Shown here in pieces: positions 53,356 through 61,616 of a stretch of 64,000 bases of DNA. The stretch covers positions 1 to 64,000 of the forward strand of contig JAEUVY010000088.1 of NCBI GenBank assembly GCA_016786565.1, written 5' to 3'. The first letter of the stretch is position 1. Every line of letters begins with the position of its first letter. The position numbers were made by a program, and so were the translations under genes. This DNA comes from Flavipsychrobacter sp. Its GTDB lineage: Bacteria; Bacteroidota; Bacteroidia; Chitinophagales; Chitinophagaceae. The notes beneath the pieces are model-generated. The model saw only the letters and a list, made by a program, of their open reading frames with translations, was not told the DNA's origin and did no database searches.

Positions 53356-54864
53356 CTACTTCAGAAATTTACCTATCACAGGCAGCCCTTTTATCTCGTC
53401 CTTTTCGCTGCGCACCACAGCGCCCACGTAGGCCAGCAGAAACAAACTGCCGGTCAGCAATCGCACCGCCACATGGTCTGTGAGCTGCATCACGCCTTTT
53501 TGCGCCGCGAACAGCGTAAGCATCAGGGCTACATAACCGCCTATTTTCTTCAGCGGATAGTTTACCGGATAGTGCCGCTGTCCCAGCAGGTAAGAGAGTA
53601 CCATCATGGTGCTGTATGCGGCAAGTGTGGCCCAGGCGCAGGCATACATGCCATACACAGGTATGAATGCCACATTCAGAATAATGGTCAGTGCAGCACC
53701 TACCAGCGTGATGTACATGCCAATACTCATCTTGTCGGTGACCTTGTACCAGGCCGATAAGTTGTAGTAGATACCCAGTGCCACATTGGCCGCCAGCAGT
53801 ATCGGCACAACATCAAGCCCCTGCCTGTATTGCGAACCGATAAAGTACTTCCAGAGGTCTATATACAATGCCGTGAACAGGAACGCGCCGCACAACGTCA
53901 CCACAAACCACTTCATCACCCTTGCGTAGGTTTCCGGTGCATTTTTGTTCACCGAGTGACTGAAAAAGAAGGGTTCCGCCGACATCTTGAATGCCTGAAT
54001 GAAAAGCGTGATGAAGATGGCGATCTTGTAATTGGCCGAATAGATACTTAGCGCAATTTTTGCTTCCTCGGTGCTTGCACGCATCAGCTTGGGCAGCATC
54101 AGGCGGTCCATGGTCTCGTTCACCATTCCACCCATGCCCACTATCACCATCGGCCAGCAATACGCCATTATTTTCTTCCACAGTACAGTATCAAATTTCA
54201 GGCGGTAACCGCTCCACTCTTTGAACAGTAGCAGGAAGGTCACAGCAGCCTGAGCCAGATTGGCAAGTATCAGAAATCCGGTGGGCGTGTATTGCCGGTA
54301 CCATTGCGCAAATGCAGTATCAGGGTGGGCTGCCGTAGCTCCCGGGCAATAAGCGATAAAATAAACGGTGAGTATGATGTTCACTACTATTCCCGCCAGG
54401 CGAGTAAAGGCGTACTTTCGCGGTCGGCCCTCCTGCCGCAGTCGTGCAAACGGAATAGCGGCAAGTGTATCAATAGCCACAATGAACACACACCATACAA
54501 TGTAGTCAGAGTGCCCGCCAAGGTCTATGAATGCGGCTATCGGTTCTCTGAAGAAGATAATGAAAGAGCTCAGCGCCAGCGTGCTGATGAGCAGCGATGT
54601 GAAAGTGGTTTGAAACAGATGTTCCTTATCGGTTCCTGATGCAGCAAAACGGAAATAGGCAGTTTCAAGTCCGTAAGTGAAAATGATATTGGCAAACGAG
54701 ATACTGGAGTAGATCATGGTCATGTTGCCATAATCAACCATTCCTGCAGGGTTGTTCAGTACATACGTGATAATGGGAGTAAGCAATTGGTTCAGCAGCT
54801 TGGCGGCAATGTTGCTCAGCCCGTACCACATTGTTTGTCCCGCAAGTTGTTTCAGCGATGCCAA
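53356..54864 (-). CDS. Polysaccharide biosynthesis/flippase-type membrane protein
   Basis: The 502-residue protein has 12-14 hydrophobic helices and a MATE/Wzx-like pattern (N-terminal KQLAGQTMWYGLSNIAAKLLNQLLTPIITYVLN, then YRLKFDTVLWKKIMAYCWPMVIVGMGGMVNETMDRLMLPKLM). Such proteins flip lipid-linked glycans across the inner membrane. The start is TTG 54864 in the same frame. No glycosyltransferases are nearby, so the cargo is unknown. Confidence 0.85.
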   Translation of the reverse strand: MASLKQLAGQTMWYGLSNIAAKLLNQLLTPIITYVLNNPAGMVDYGNMTMIYSSISFANIIFTYGLETAYFRFAASGTDKEHLFQTTFTSLLISTLALSSFIIFFREPIAAFIDLGGHSDYIVWCVFIVAIDTLAAIPFARLRQEGRPRKYAFTRLAGIVVNIILTVYFIAYCPGATAAHPDTAFAQWYRQYTPTGFLILANLAQAAVTFLLLFKEWSGYRLKFDTVLWKKIMAYCWPMVIVGMGGMVNETMDRLMLPKLMRASTEEAKIALSIYSANYKIAIFITLFIQAFKMSAEPFFFSHSVNKNAPETYARVMKWFVVTLCGAFLFTALYIDLWKYFIGSQYRQGLDVVPILLAANVALGIYYNLSAWYKVTDKMSIGMYITLVGAALTIILNVAFIPVYGMYACAWATLAAYSTMMVLSYLLGQRHYPVNYPLKKIGGYVALMLTLFAAQKGVMQLTDHVAVRLLTGSLFLLAYVGAVVRSEKDEIKGLPVIGKFLK

Positions 54865-54974
54865 ATTCCTATTTCAAAAGTGAACATTCAAAAATCCGGA
54901 AAACACCCGCACAAAAAGAACACCTCGCACTCACTTTACACGTCCACACTCGCTCTCACACCCGCTCTCAGATC

Positions 54975-56015
54975 CTATCCTATCGTCCAGGTTTCTTTAC
55001 CCGACAACAGTTTGTCAAGATTACCTTTTCCTTTTGTTGCGGTAAGTTCTTCTATCTGCAGGCGCATATCATCTTCGTAGGTCGAACGCTCCTTGGCGTA
55101 GAACACACCGAACGGACGAGGGAAGTGACCTTCGTGCGATGGGTCGTCGAAGAATCGCGTCAGCATCTGTGCTTTATAGAAGTCGGTCTCGTCATGTATC
55201 CACAGGTCGTCAGCACTGTATTTGTCGCCTATTTCCACCAATTGTGGTTTGTAGCCGTCTATGCGCACACCCTTGTTCTTCTCCGCACCGAATATCAGTG
55301 GTTTGCCCTGCTCCAGCATCAGCGTCTCTGCCGCGCGGCTACCTTTTTCAGTGAATATCTCGAAGGCACCGTCATTAAAGATGTTACAGTTCTGGTAGAT
55401 CTCCAGGAACGAAGCACCGTGATGTCCGTTTGAACGCAGCAACATCTGTTGCAGGTGTTTCGGATCGCGGTCCATGCTACGCGCTATGAACGTAGCCTCA
55501 GCGCCCAATGCCAGTGCCAGCGGGTTGAACGGATGGTCCAGACTTCCTGCCGGTGTTGACTTGGTTACTTTATGTACCTCTGAAGTAGGGGAGTATTGTC
55601 CCTTCGTCAGACCGTAGATCTGGTTATTGAAGAGCAGGATGTTTACGTTAAAGTTCCTGCGCAGCAGATGAATGGTATGGTTGCCGCCTATGCTCAGTGC
55701 GTCACCGTCGCCGGTCACTATCCATACGCTCAATTCGGGGCGTGTAGCTTTCAGGCCCGATGCGATGGCAGTGGCACGTCCGTGAATGGAGTGCATGCCG
55801 TACGTGTTCATGTAGTAGGGAAAGCGCGAACTGCACCCTATCCCCGATACGATCACAATATTTTCCCTTGGTATTCCTGTTTGCGGCAGAATGGTCTGCA
55901 CTTGTTTCAGAATAGAATAATCTCCGCATCCGGGGCACCACCTCACTTCCTGGTCGGTGGCAAAATCTTTGGCCGTAAGCGGACTTGCCGCTTGTGGCGT
56001 TGCTACTTCACTCAT
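54975..56015 (-). CDS. 2-oxoacid:ferredoxin oxidoreductase beta subunit
   Basis: The 346-residue thiamine-diphosphate subunit has EVRWCPGCGDYSILKQV at the N-terminus, the cofactor motif GDGDALSIGGNHTIHLLRRNFNVNILLFNNQIYGLTKGQ, and SPAGS-type substrate-site residues. It matches KorB/PorB, which converts 2-oxoglutarate or pyruvate to acyl-CoA with reduced ferredoxin. The alpha/gamma subunit normally found just upstream is missing; the next upstream gene is divergent. TAATTTTG at 56024-56031 (minus) is its -7 box, 8 bases before the start. Confidence 0.92.
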   Translation of the reverse strand: MSEVATPQAASPLTAKDFATDQEVRWCPGCGDYSILKQVQTILPQTGIPRENIVIVSGIGCSSRFPYYMNTYGMHSIHGRATAIASGLKATRPELSVWIVTGDGDALSIGGNHTIHLLRRNFNVNILLFNNQIYGLTKGQYSPTSEVHKVTKSTPAGSLDHPFNPLALALGAEATFIARSMDRDPKHLQQMLLRSNGHHGASFLEIYQNCNIFNDGAFEIFTEKGSRAAETLMLEQGKPLIFGAEKNKGVRIDGYKPQLVEIGDKYSADDLWIHDETDFYKAQMLTRFFDDPSHEGHFPRPFGVFYAKERSTYEDDMRLQIEELTATKGKGNLDKLLSGKETWTIG

Positions 56016-56023
56016 AGAGGCTA

Positions 56024-56031
56024 CAAAATTA
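56024..56031 (-). promoter_or_regulatory. -7 promoter box for the korB-like gene
   Basis: TAATTTTG on the minus strand, 8 bases before the ATG, so the transcript is near-leaderless. Confidence 0.45.
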
Positions 56032-56123
56032 CATGTTTGCGGGGAGGCTATGAAACATAGATCGGGTTTTTATAGATTTTTTGGATTTATACCTATATTT
56101 ATAGACTCAATTCCATACAGATT

Positions 56124-56591
56124 ATGAAAAAACTTGTCGCTTCCGTCGCTGTTACATTACTCGTGTTAGGTGCTCAGGCACAGGGTGTCGTGAAACCGGC
56201 CCCATCGGTAGCCGGTGCTTCAGCCACTGCAAAGGCCGCTGCACCGCGCGCAGCCGCTGCTGCCAAAGTTCGCCACACTGCAATTGGTGGTACCTTCCTC
56301 AACGCTCGTCGCGAGCCGGTTGCAAAGATCCAGGCCTATGCGTACATGAACGATTCCATCAAGGCTTCCGGTTTCACCGATGCAGCCGGTAAATATGAGA
56401 CCAGCAACATGATGCCGGGTGTGTATACTCTGCGTTTTGTTTACCCAAAATCGGGAAGGCGCATCACTGTTACCGGCATTCCGGTCAAACTTCGCAATGT
56501 GACCATGGTCAACTATACAGGTATTGAACCTGTGGGCGACAGCACATTTACCTACACCGAGCTGATGCCGCAGGCACCCGCAAAGAAGTAA
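56124..56591 (+). CDS. Small secreted protein with a carboxypeptidase-regulatory-like fold
   Basis: The 155-residue protein has a signal peptide (KKLVASVAVTLLVLGAQAQ), a low-complexity Ala-rich segment (ASATAKAAAPRAAAAA) and a domain with GGTFLNARREPVAKIQAYAYMNDSIKASGFTDAAGKYETSNMMPGVYTLRFVYP, which fits a CarboxypepD_reg-like beta-sandwich. The function is unknown; such domains occur in secreted and TonB-linked proteins. Confidence 0.75.
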   Translation: MKKLVASVAVTLLVLGAQAQGVVKPAPSVAGASATAKAAAPRAAAAAKVRHTAIGGTFLNARREPVAKIQAYAYMNDSIKASGFTDAAGKYETSNMMPGVYTLRFVYPKSGRRITVTGIPVKLRNVTMVNYTGIEPVGDSTFTYTELMPQAPAKK

Positions 56592-56610
56592 CACAACAAT
56601 TACCAAACAT

Positions 56611-56654
56611 CATAAAAGAGGAACGCAGCACCAAAGTGCTGCGTTCTCCTTTTA
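56611..56654. terminator. Bidirectional terminator
   Basis: GAACGCAGCAC (56621-56631) pairs with GTGCTGCGTTC (56636-56646) across a 4-base loop. AAAAG and CTTTT flank it, so it can work for both converging genes. Confidence 0.88.
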
Positions 56655-56673
56655 TATCTCCGGGAAAGGTCCC

Positions 56674-56706
56674 CTAATTCCCAACTCCTAATTCCCAATT
56701 CCCAAT
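56674..56706 (-). repeat. G-rich tract just past the protease gene stop
   Basis: On the minus strand the bases read as GGGAATTGGGAATTAGG, then GTTGGGAATTAGGGG. It resembles the paaB-paaC tract at 49058-49086. G-tract spacing would allow a G-quadruplex in the transcript. Confidence 0.6.
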
Positions 56707-57830
56707 TACTTCTTGTACACCTTCACGGCAAATGTGTAAGCTTCCATTTTGCTTATCTGCTGCTCGCGGTTCATACGGCCTATATGAGAAGCCTTTGGTA
56801 GTTTGATGCTTTTTTCATCGGGCAGCTTGTGTAGCAATTCCATGATGGCTTTTGCACTCACCGCATAGGTTTTTTCTTCGGCTTGAGAGCCTACTGCAGT
56901 CAGCAATCCCAGTACGTTTCCTTTGCTGTCTATCAGCGGAGAACCACTCTCTCCATAGCCTACGGGCAGTTCCAGTGTGTACTGCATGCCGTTGCCGTCA
57001 TAACCATTCCTTGCGCTTATGTATCCCTCGCTGTAAGATATGTCTTCTGTAGGGTAGCCAAGTGTGAATATATGAGAGCCCAAAGCAGCTTTAGCCGGTG
57101 CGAATGAATATGGAAGGTCGCCTTTTCCAAAGCGGAAACCACTCTTTTCTACTTTCATGATCGCCACATCGGTCTCAGCATTGAATGTTACCAGCGATGC
57201 CTTGAAGTACTGACCATCGTGGTTCTGAATGTACACAGAGTCACCATAGCCATTTTCGTCGTGCAATACGTGATAAGCGGTAACAAAATATCCGTTATTC
57301 GAAAGCGCGAAACCGGTACCCGTTCTCATCACATCCGATGTAGGCGCGAAGCCCTTACGTGTTTTTGTGTCCAGGTTTTTCTCCAGTTGCTGCTGTTTCT
57401 GCAACTGCTGCGCCTGCGCTATCTGCAAACCCTTCACCTCACGGCTGATCATGTTGTACCGCGATTCGTTTTTCCTCATCGACGGTTTCAGACTCCAGAT
57501 AGTGATAGTAGAGGTCAGTATCGCAACACCTGCCGCGATAGATGCTGTACGCCAGAACTCAGGCGTAAAAATGACGTGTTTGGTTGCTTTTTTACTTCCT
57601 GTTTCCTTCTTCTCTTGCTCGCGGTGTATGTCGCGCAGCATATTCTTGAAACGTTTATGCTTGCCGCTGTCTGTCGCAGAACGGATAAGGTCGGTAGCTT
57701 CGTAAAACTCGGTAGCGAACGCACTATCTGTTGCCAGTCGGGCCTTCAGTTGCGTGAAGGACTCCTGTGACAAAGAACCTGCCAGATACATTTCCGCAAG
57801 TTCCCAGATATTATTTGTACTCAAAGACAT
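56706..57830 (-). CDS. Membrane anti-sigma-like protein fused to a trypsin-like protease
   Basis: The 374-residue protein has a cytoplasmic head (about 1-90; NNIWELAEMYLAGSLSQESFTQLKARL resembles an anti-sigma factor), one membrane helix (about 94-113), a coiled coil (about 128-155) and a serine-protease domain (about 165-330). The triad is visible: His187 (TAYHVLHDE), Asp221 (ETDVAIMK) and Ser295 (GYGESGSP). It lies 46 bases after an ECF sigma gene on the same strand. I infer a periplasmic protease joined to sigma control across the membrane; whether the protease acts on another protein or itself is unknown. Confidence 0.85.
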   Translation of the reverse strand: MSLSTNNIWELAEMYLAGSLSQESFTQLKARLATDSAFATEFYEATDLIRSATDSGKHKRFKNMLRDIHREQEKKETGSKKATKHVIFTPEFWRTASIAAGVAILTSTITIWSLKPSMRKNESRYNMISREVKGLQIAQAQQLQKQQQLEKNLDTKTRKGFAPTSDVMRTGTGFALSNNGYFVTAYHVLHDENGYGDSVYIQNHDGQYFKASLVTFNAETDVAIMKVEKSGFRFGKGDLPYSFAPAKAALGSHIFTLGYPTEDISYSEGYISARNGYDGNGMQYTLELPVGYGESGSPLIDSKGNVLGLLTAVGSQAEEKTYAVSAKAIMELLHKLPDEKSIKLPKASHIGRMNREQQISKMEAYTFAVKVYKK

Positions 57831-57876
57831 TTATATATAAAATAAAGTAGTTAACCCATTAATTCCCTTCACTTTC

Positions 57877-58455
57877 TCAGTCCATTCCCGCGTAAAAGAT
57901 CTTTCGCAACCTCGCCAGACACTTATACTTCTGTGTTTTGGCATTCTCGGGGTTGGTGTACCCGAAGCTGGCCGCTATCTCCTGCATGCTCTTATCGTGG
58001 TGGTAATACGCCCTCAATATAGATCTGCAGGGTTCTCCCAGTTGGTCCAGGGCGGCATCAAGCTGTTCGTAGTGCGCTTCCCTTTCCTTGTGGGTGTTTA
58101 TATCATCTTCATACGCTATACCCGTGTCTTCGTCGTCATCTCCCTTGTTCTCGTGCAGTGGCACCGGTTCCCTGTGTTGTTTTTGCAGTTTTTTATACCA
58201 CAAATGTTTGCTTATCGCAAAAAGATAGGTCCCGATACTACACGTAAGCCTGAATTCCTCGTCCTGTGCCTTGCCAAACAACACTACCATCGCTTCCTGA
58301 AACAGGTCTGCCGCATCTGCCGATGTACCGCCGTTTTTTTGCAACCACCCGCTTATTATGTGGTAGTTCTGGCTGTATATCTGCTCTGTCGCTGCCCGGT
58401 CACCGGCAGCCAGTGCTGCAAGAAGCTGTTGTTCGATATTGAATTGGCTTTGCAC
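57877..58455 (-). CDS. ECF-type RNA polymerase sigma factor
   Basis: The 192-residue protein starts at GTG 58455. Region 2 is the DAADLFQEAMVVLFGKAQ stretch with GTYLFAISKHLWYKKLQKQ; an acidic linker (GDDDEDTGIAYEDD) follows; region 4 is LDQLGEPCRSILRAYYHHDKSMQEIAASFGYTNPENAKTQKYKCLARLRKIF. It is the first gene of an operon with the anti-sigma/protease protein, so that protein is its probable regulator. Confidence 0.9.
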   Translation of the reverse strand: MQSQFNIEQQLLAALAAGDRAATEQIYSQNYHIISGWLQKNGGTSADAADLFQEAMVVLFGKAQDEEFRLTCSIGTYLFAISKHLWYKKLQKQHREPVPLHENKGDDDEDTGIAYEDDINTHKEREAHYEQLDAALDQLGEPCRSILRAYYHHDKSMQEIAASFGYTNPENAKTQKYKCLARLRKIFYAGMD

Positions 58456-58611
58456 TTATTAATACCTGTTTTTGAAAAAAGTAACCCGATTGATGGCCGG
58501 AGCTGCCCCAAATGTCAGGATTCCGCCCTAAAGATAATCATAAAATATACCACCGCTCCGCACCCTCACGCGCGTCACTTTCCCCGCTCACACAGCTTTC
58601 CGCCATTTCCT

Positions 58612-58642
58612 CCAAAAAAGAATGCCCCGGTTTCGGGGCATT
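58612..58642 (-). terminator. Terminator of the small secreted-protein gene
   Basis: AATGCCCC pairs with GGGGCATT (58621-58628 and 58635-58642), and the minus strand continues CTTTTTTGG. Confidence 0.85.
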
Positions 58643-58666
58643 CACATAAAAATAAAAATATTCAAA

Positions 58667-59137
58667 CTACGGTGCTATTGCGTAGGTCATATTGCATTTT
58701 TCCGCATCATCCAACCTTATCAGGGTCAGGTGGTGTGTCTCCACCATCGGCACCAGATATTTGGCTACGGTTCCTTTTTTCGCTTTTTTCAGCGTCAGGA
58801 TGACGTTACCCACTTCATCGTTGGTGATGGTATAGGTACCTGTCTCTTTCGGATTATCGCGCATGTCGCGGTAAGTCTTTTCGTAAGTGCCGTAGTTCAC
58901 GTTGTTCGCGTTGCTTACAGTCAGTTTCATTGTAGAGAACCACTGAATATACTGTGCTTCAGAGCCGATCTTATCCGGGCACTTCATTCCCACAAAGTAC
59001 CAGGTCTTGTCAAAAAGCTCATACCTGTTTATCGGATCGGTATTGCTGGGAGGGAATGGCGGTTTCTGTGCCATTGCCGAAAAAGATACCGCCATAAGGC
59101 ATACCAGGAAGATGTTCTTGAGCATGTTTTTTAGCAT
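58667..59137 (-). CDS. Small secreted protein, unknown
   Basis: The 156-residue protein has a signal peptide (KNIFLVCLMAVSFSAMAQ). The start repeats MLKN twice, so ATG 59125 is an equal alternative. The mature part (YELFDKTWYFVGMKCPDK, TYTITNDEVGNVILTLKKA, HHLTLIRLDDAEKCNMTYAI) looks like a lipocalin-type small beta-barrel with two cysteines. No function can be given. Confidence 0.75.
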   Translation of the reverse strand: MLKNMLKNIFLVCLMAVSFSAMAQKPPFPPSNTDPINRYELFDKTWYFVGMKCPDKIGSEAQYIQWFSTMKLTVSNANNVNYGTYEKTYRDMRDNPKETGTYTITNDEVGNVILTLKKAKKGTVAKYLVPMVETHHLTLIRLDDAEKCNMTYAIAP

Positions 59138-59284
59138 AAAATAGTTTTCTTCGGAGTAAAAGTAATAAAACCTTCTTTTAATTTCCTACACTGATTCGCA
59201 AATTCACCAATATTATTTACCGACCCATTACTCTATTAACGCCTGATTCAAATTCCCGGCTAACAACCATTCGCCTTTCTGCGT

Positions 59285-59292
59285 TACTTTTG
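59285..59292 (+). promoter_or_regulatory. -7 promoter box for paaE
   Basis: TACTTTTG matches TAnnTTTG, 11 bases before ATG 59304. Confidence 0.5.
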
Positions 59293-59303
59293 CACCCATT
59301 CTT

Positions 59304-60392
59304 ATGTCAACGCTTCGTTTTCATCCGCTCCAGATCAGCGACGTTCGTGCCGAAACCGCCGATTGTGTCTCTGTGGCTTTTTCTATTCCTGCCGAACTGG
59401 CAAGTACTTACACGTTCGTTCCGGGGCAATACCTCACCCTCCGGAAGTTCATTGACGGTGCCGAGGTGCGCCGCTCTTATTCCATCTGCTCTGCGCCATC
59501 CGATGGCGAATTGAGGGTGGCCATCAAAAAGGTATCGAACGGCAAGTTTTCTACCTGGGCCAACGAGCAGCTGCGCAAGGGCGATACGCTGGAGGTGATG
59601 CCGCCGGTAGGCAACTTCACTGCCAAAACACTGGGGCAGGGTGGCAAAAACTACCTCGCCTTTGTTGCAGGTAGTGGCATAACGCCCGTCATGAGCATCA
59701 TGAAGGCGGTGCTGGAGAACGATGCCGACAGCACTTTTACGCTCGTTTACGGAAACCGCTCGCGCAATTCCATCATTTTCAGGGAAGCAATAGAAGCACT
59801 GAAGAACAAGTACATGCTCCGTCTGCGTATCTATCACGTGCTCAGCCGCGAATACATGGACATTCCATTGTTCAGTGGCAGGCTCAATGCTGCAAAATGC
59901 GCGGATTTCTGCCAGAGTCTCATCGATGTCAATACCATTGACGAGGCCTTCATCTGCGGTCCCGAGGACATGATCCTTTCTGTGAAGCAACAGCTGCAGG
60001 ACATCGGCCTTCCATCCGGCAAGATCCACATCGAGTTGTTCACCTCTCCCGATCAGCACAAGCCCGCTGCGACAGCAGGTGCGGCCGATGCCAAGGCCGA
60101 TGACGGACCGAGAAGCAAAGTAAGCATCACACTCGATGGTGCTACCTTCGAAATGGAAGTACCATTTACCGGAGAAACCATTCTCGATGCCGCTTTGAGA
60201 AATGGCGCCGATCTTCCTTACGCCTGCAAGGGTGGTGTGTGCTGCACCTGCCGCGCGCTCGTTACAGAAGGAGAGGTGGAAATGGATGTGAACTACGCTC
60301 TGGAGCACGATGAGGTGGAAAAAGGCTACGTTCTTACCTGCCAGTGCCATCCGCGCTCAGAGAAAGTGGTAATAGACTTCGATGCCCGATAG
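59304..60392 (+). CDS. paaE: Phenylacetyl-CoA epoxidase reductase PaaE
   Basis: The 362-residue protein has an FNR-like FAD/NAD(P)H part (about 1-240: GQYLTLRKFIDGAEVRRSYSICSAP, FVAGSGITPVMSIMKAVLE, AFICGPEDMI) and a C-terminal plant-type [2Fe-2S] domain (about 270-362) with the cluster cysteines in ACKGGVCCTCRA and LTCQCHP. This is the PaaE layout, moving electrons to PaaA. It stands alone, about 9 kb from paaABC, on the other strand. It could also serve another oxygenase. Confidence 0.9.
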   Translation: MSTLRFHPLQISDVRAETADCVSVAFSIPAELASTYTFVPGQYLTLRKFIDGAEVRRSYSICSAPSDGELRVAIKKVSNGKFSTWANEQLRKGDTLEVMPPVGNFTAKTLGQGGKNYLAFVAGSGITPVMSIMKAVLENDADSTFTLVYGNRSRNSIIFREAIEALKNKYMLRLRIYHVLSREYMDIPLFSGRLNAAKCADFCQSLIDVNTIDEAFICGPEDMILSVKQQLQDIGLPSGKIHIELFTSPDQHKPAATAGAADAKADDGPRSKVSITLDGATFEMEVPFTGETILDAALRNGADLPYACKGGVCCTCRALVTEGEVEMDVNYALEHDEVEKGYVLTCQCHPRSEKVVIDFDAR

Positions 60393-60492
60393 GCATAAAC
60401 AGGCTTAAAATTTAACTTTCAGTTCATTTTTAACCATCTCGTATATCTAAAAAGAATATTTGGAAAAGTTATGGATTTTTAAAAATGGCTAC

Positions 60493-60500
60493 TATATTTG
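60493..60500 (+). promoter_or_regulatory. -7 promoter box for the 60.5 kb barrel gene
   Basis: TATATTTG matches TAnnTTTG, 39 bases before ATG 60540. Confidence 0.5.
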
Positions 60501-60539
60501 CAAGACTAAACAAAGAACGTTAACAAAACACATTCTGAT

Positions 60540-61253
60540 ATGAAAAAACTGATCCTCGCTTTATTAGCTGTTGGAACAATCACAACTGCAAACGCTCAGG
60601 AACCAAGAAGTATTCTGTTGTACGGCAACGTAGGTCTGCAGCAGGACAGGCTTCCTTCTCTTCAAAAAAATACCATTTGGAATGCAACTCCTGGTGTTGG
60701 TTATCAGTTCAATCACAACTGGACAGTAGGTGTGAACCTCAGCTGGGGTCAAAACGCGGTTAAAGACACTGCCGCTAACAAAACTACCAACAACATGTAC
60801 GCTGCAGGTGCTTTCGCACGTTACTCGCAGTACATCCGCAGGAGCGAAATATTCTTCTGGTTTGCTCAGTACGAATTCGCTTACCAGGGTGGTTACACTA
60901 CTATGGGCGGCAATCCTGCTACAAACAAGATGAGCGGTATCTACACAAACCTCTTCCCTGCTCTCGGTGTGAATGTAGGTCGTGGTCTCGCACTCAACTT
61001 CTCTGTAGGTGGTGTTAACTACGGTACAATGAAAGCTGATGGTGCTGCTTATAGCCGCAACACGCTGAACTTCACTTTCGGTCAGCAAATGAACTTCGGT
61101 CTTAGCAAAAACTTCAACTGCGGTCACAAAATGCACGCTCACCACGAGCCGGGCGACGAAGTACATCGCAGGAAAATTGACAAAATGGAAGACGAAGATG
61201 ACGCAGCTCCAAAACCAAAAAGGAAAATGCGCAGCCGTGACGAAGATGAATAA
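60540..61253 (+). CDS. Outer-membrane beta-barrel protein with a charged tail
   Basis: The 237-residue protein has a signal peptide (KKLILALLAVGTITTANAQ) and a small barrel (VGYQFNHNWTVGVNLSWGQNAV, FAQYEFAYQGGYTT, LNFTFGQQMNFGLSKNF). The last 50 residues are unlike the barrel: HKMHAHHEPGDEVHRRK followed by an alternating acidic/basic tail (MEDEDDAAPKPKRKMRSRDEDE). The tail's role is unknown; it would lie after the final strand. Confidence 0.85.
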   Translation: MKKLILALLAVGTITTANAQEPRSILLYGNVGLQQDRLPSLQKNTIWNATPGVGYQFNHNWTVGVNLSWGQNAVKDTAANKTTNNMYAAGAFARYSQYIRRSEIFFWFAQYEFAYQGGYTTMGGNPATNKMSGIYTNLFPALGVNVGRGLALNFSVGGVNYGTMKADGAAYSRNTLNFTFGQQMNFGLSKNFNCGHKMHAHHEPGDEVHRRKIDKMEDEDDAAPKPKRKMRSRDEDE

Positions 61254-61616
61254 TCAACGCCACATCTCGTAAAACAATATCCGGAAGTCCCGCAACAGCG
61301 GGACTTCTTCTTTTTTATACCTGTGCCAATGGCCACACAGGTGTTCCCTTCCCGCCGGACATCACCCATGCCGGTCTTTCCCGGGCTCTCATAGGCATGC
61401 CGGGTTTCCTTTTTATGCAAATGCAGCAGGTGTGTTAGGTAAGGTTGTAAATTGGCTGAAGCCCGTTGGTTGGGAAATAGGACACAGAAGCGCGCGTAAA
61501 CAATGGGCGGCTTACCGGCATTCAGGCTGCCCGGGGAAATACTACATAAATAGGGGGATGTTTTTAAAGGTCAGGCAAAACCTTAAGACCTCTCAAACTG
61601 TGGAGAAAAAGAGTCC
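61254..61616. other. Gene-free stretch with hairpins
   Basis: It starts with the terminator of the gene to the left. ACCTGTG pairs with CACAGGT (61319-61325 and 61336-61342), and CATGCCGG occurs twice near 61370-61405. The only open frame (61432-61653) overlaps the next gene and has no recognisable protein. Confidence 0.5.
61284..61316 (+). terminator. Terminator of the 60.5 kb barrel gene
   Basis: GAAGTCCCGC pairs perfectly with GCGGGACTTC across a 4-base loop, followed by TTCTTTTTT. Confidence 0.9.
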
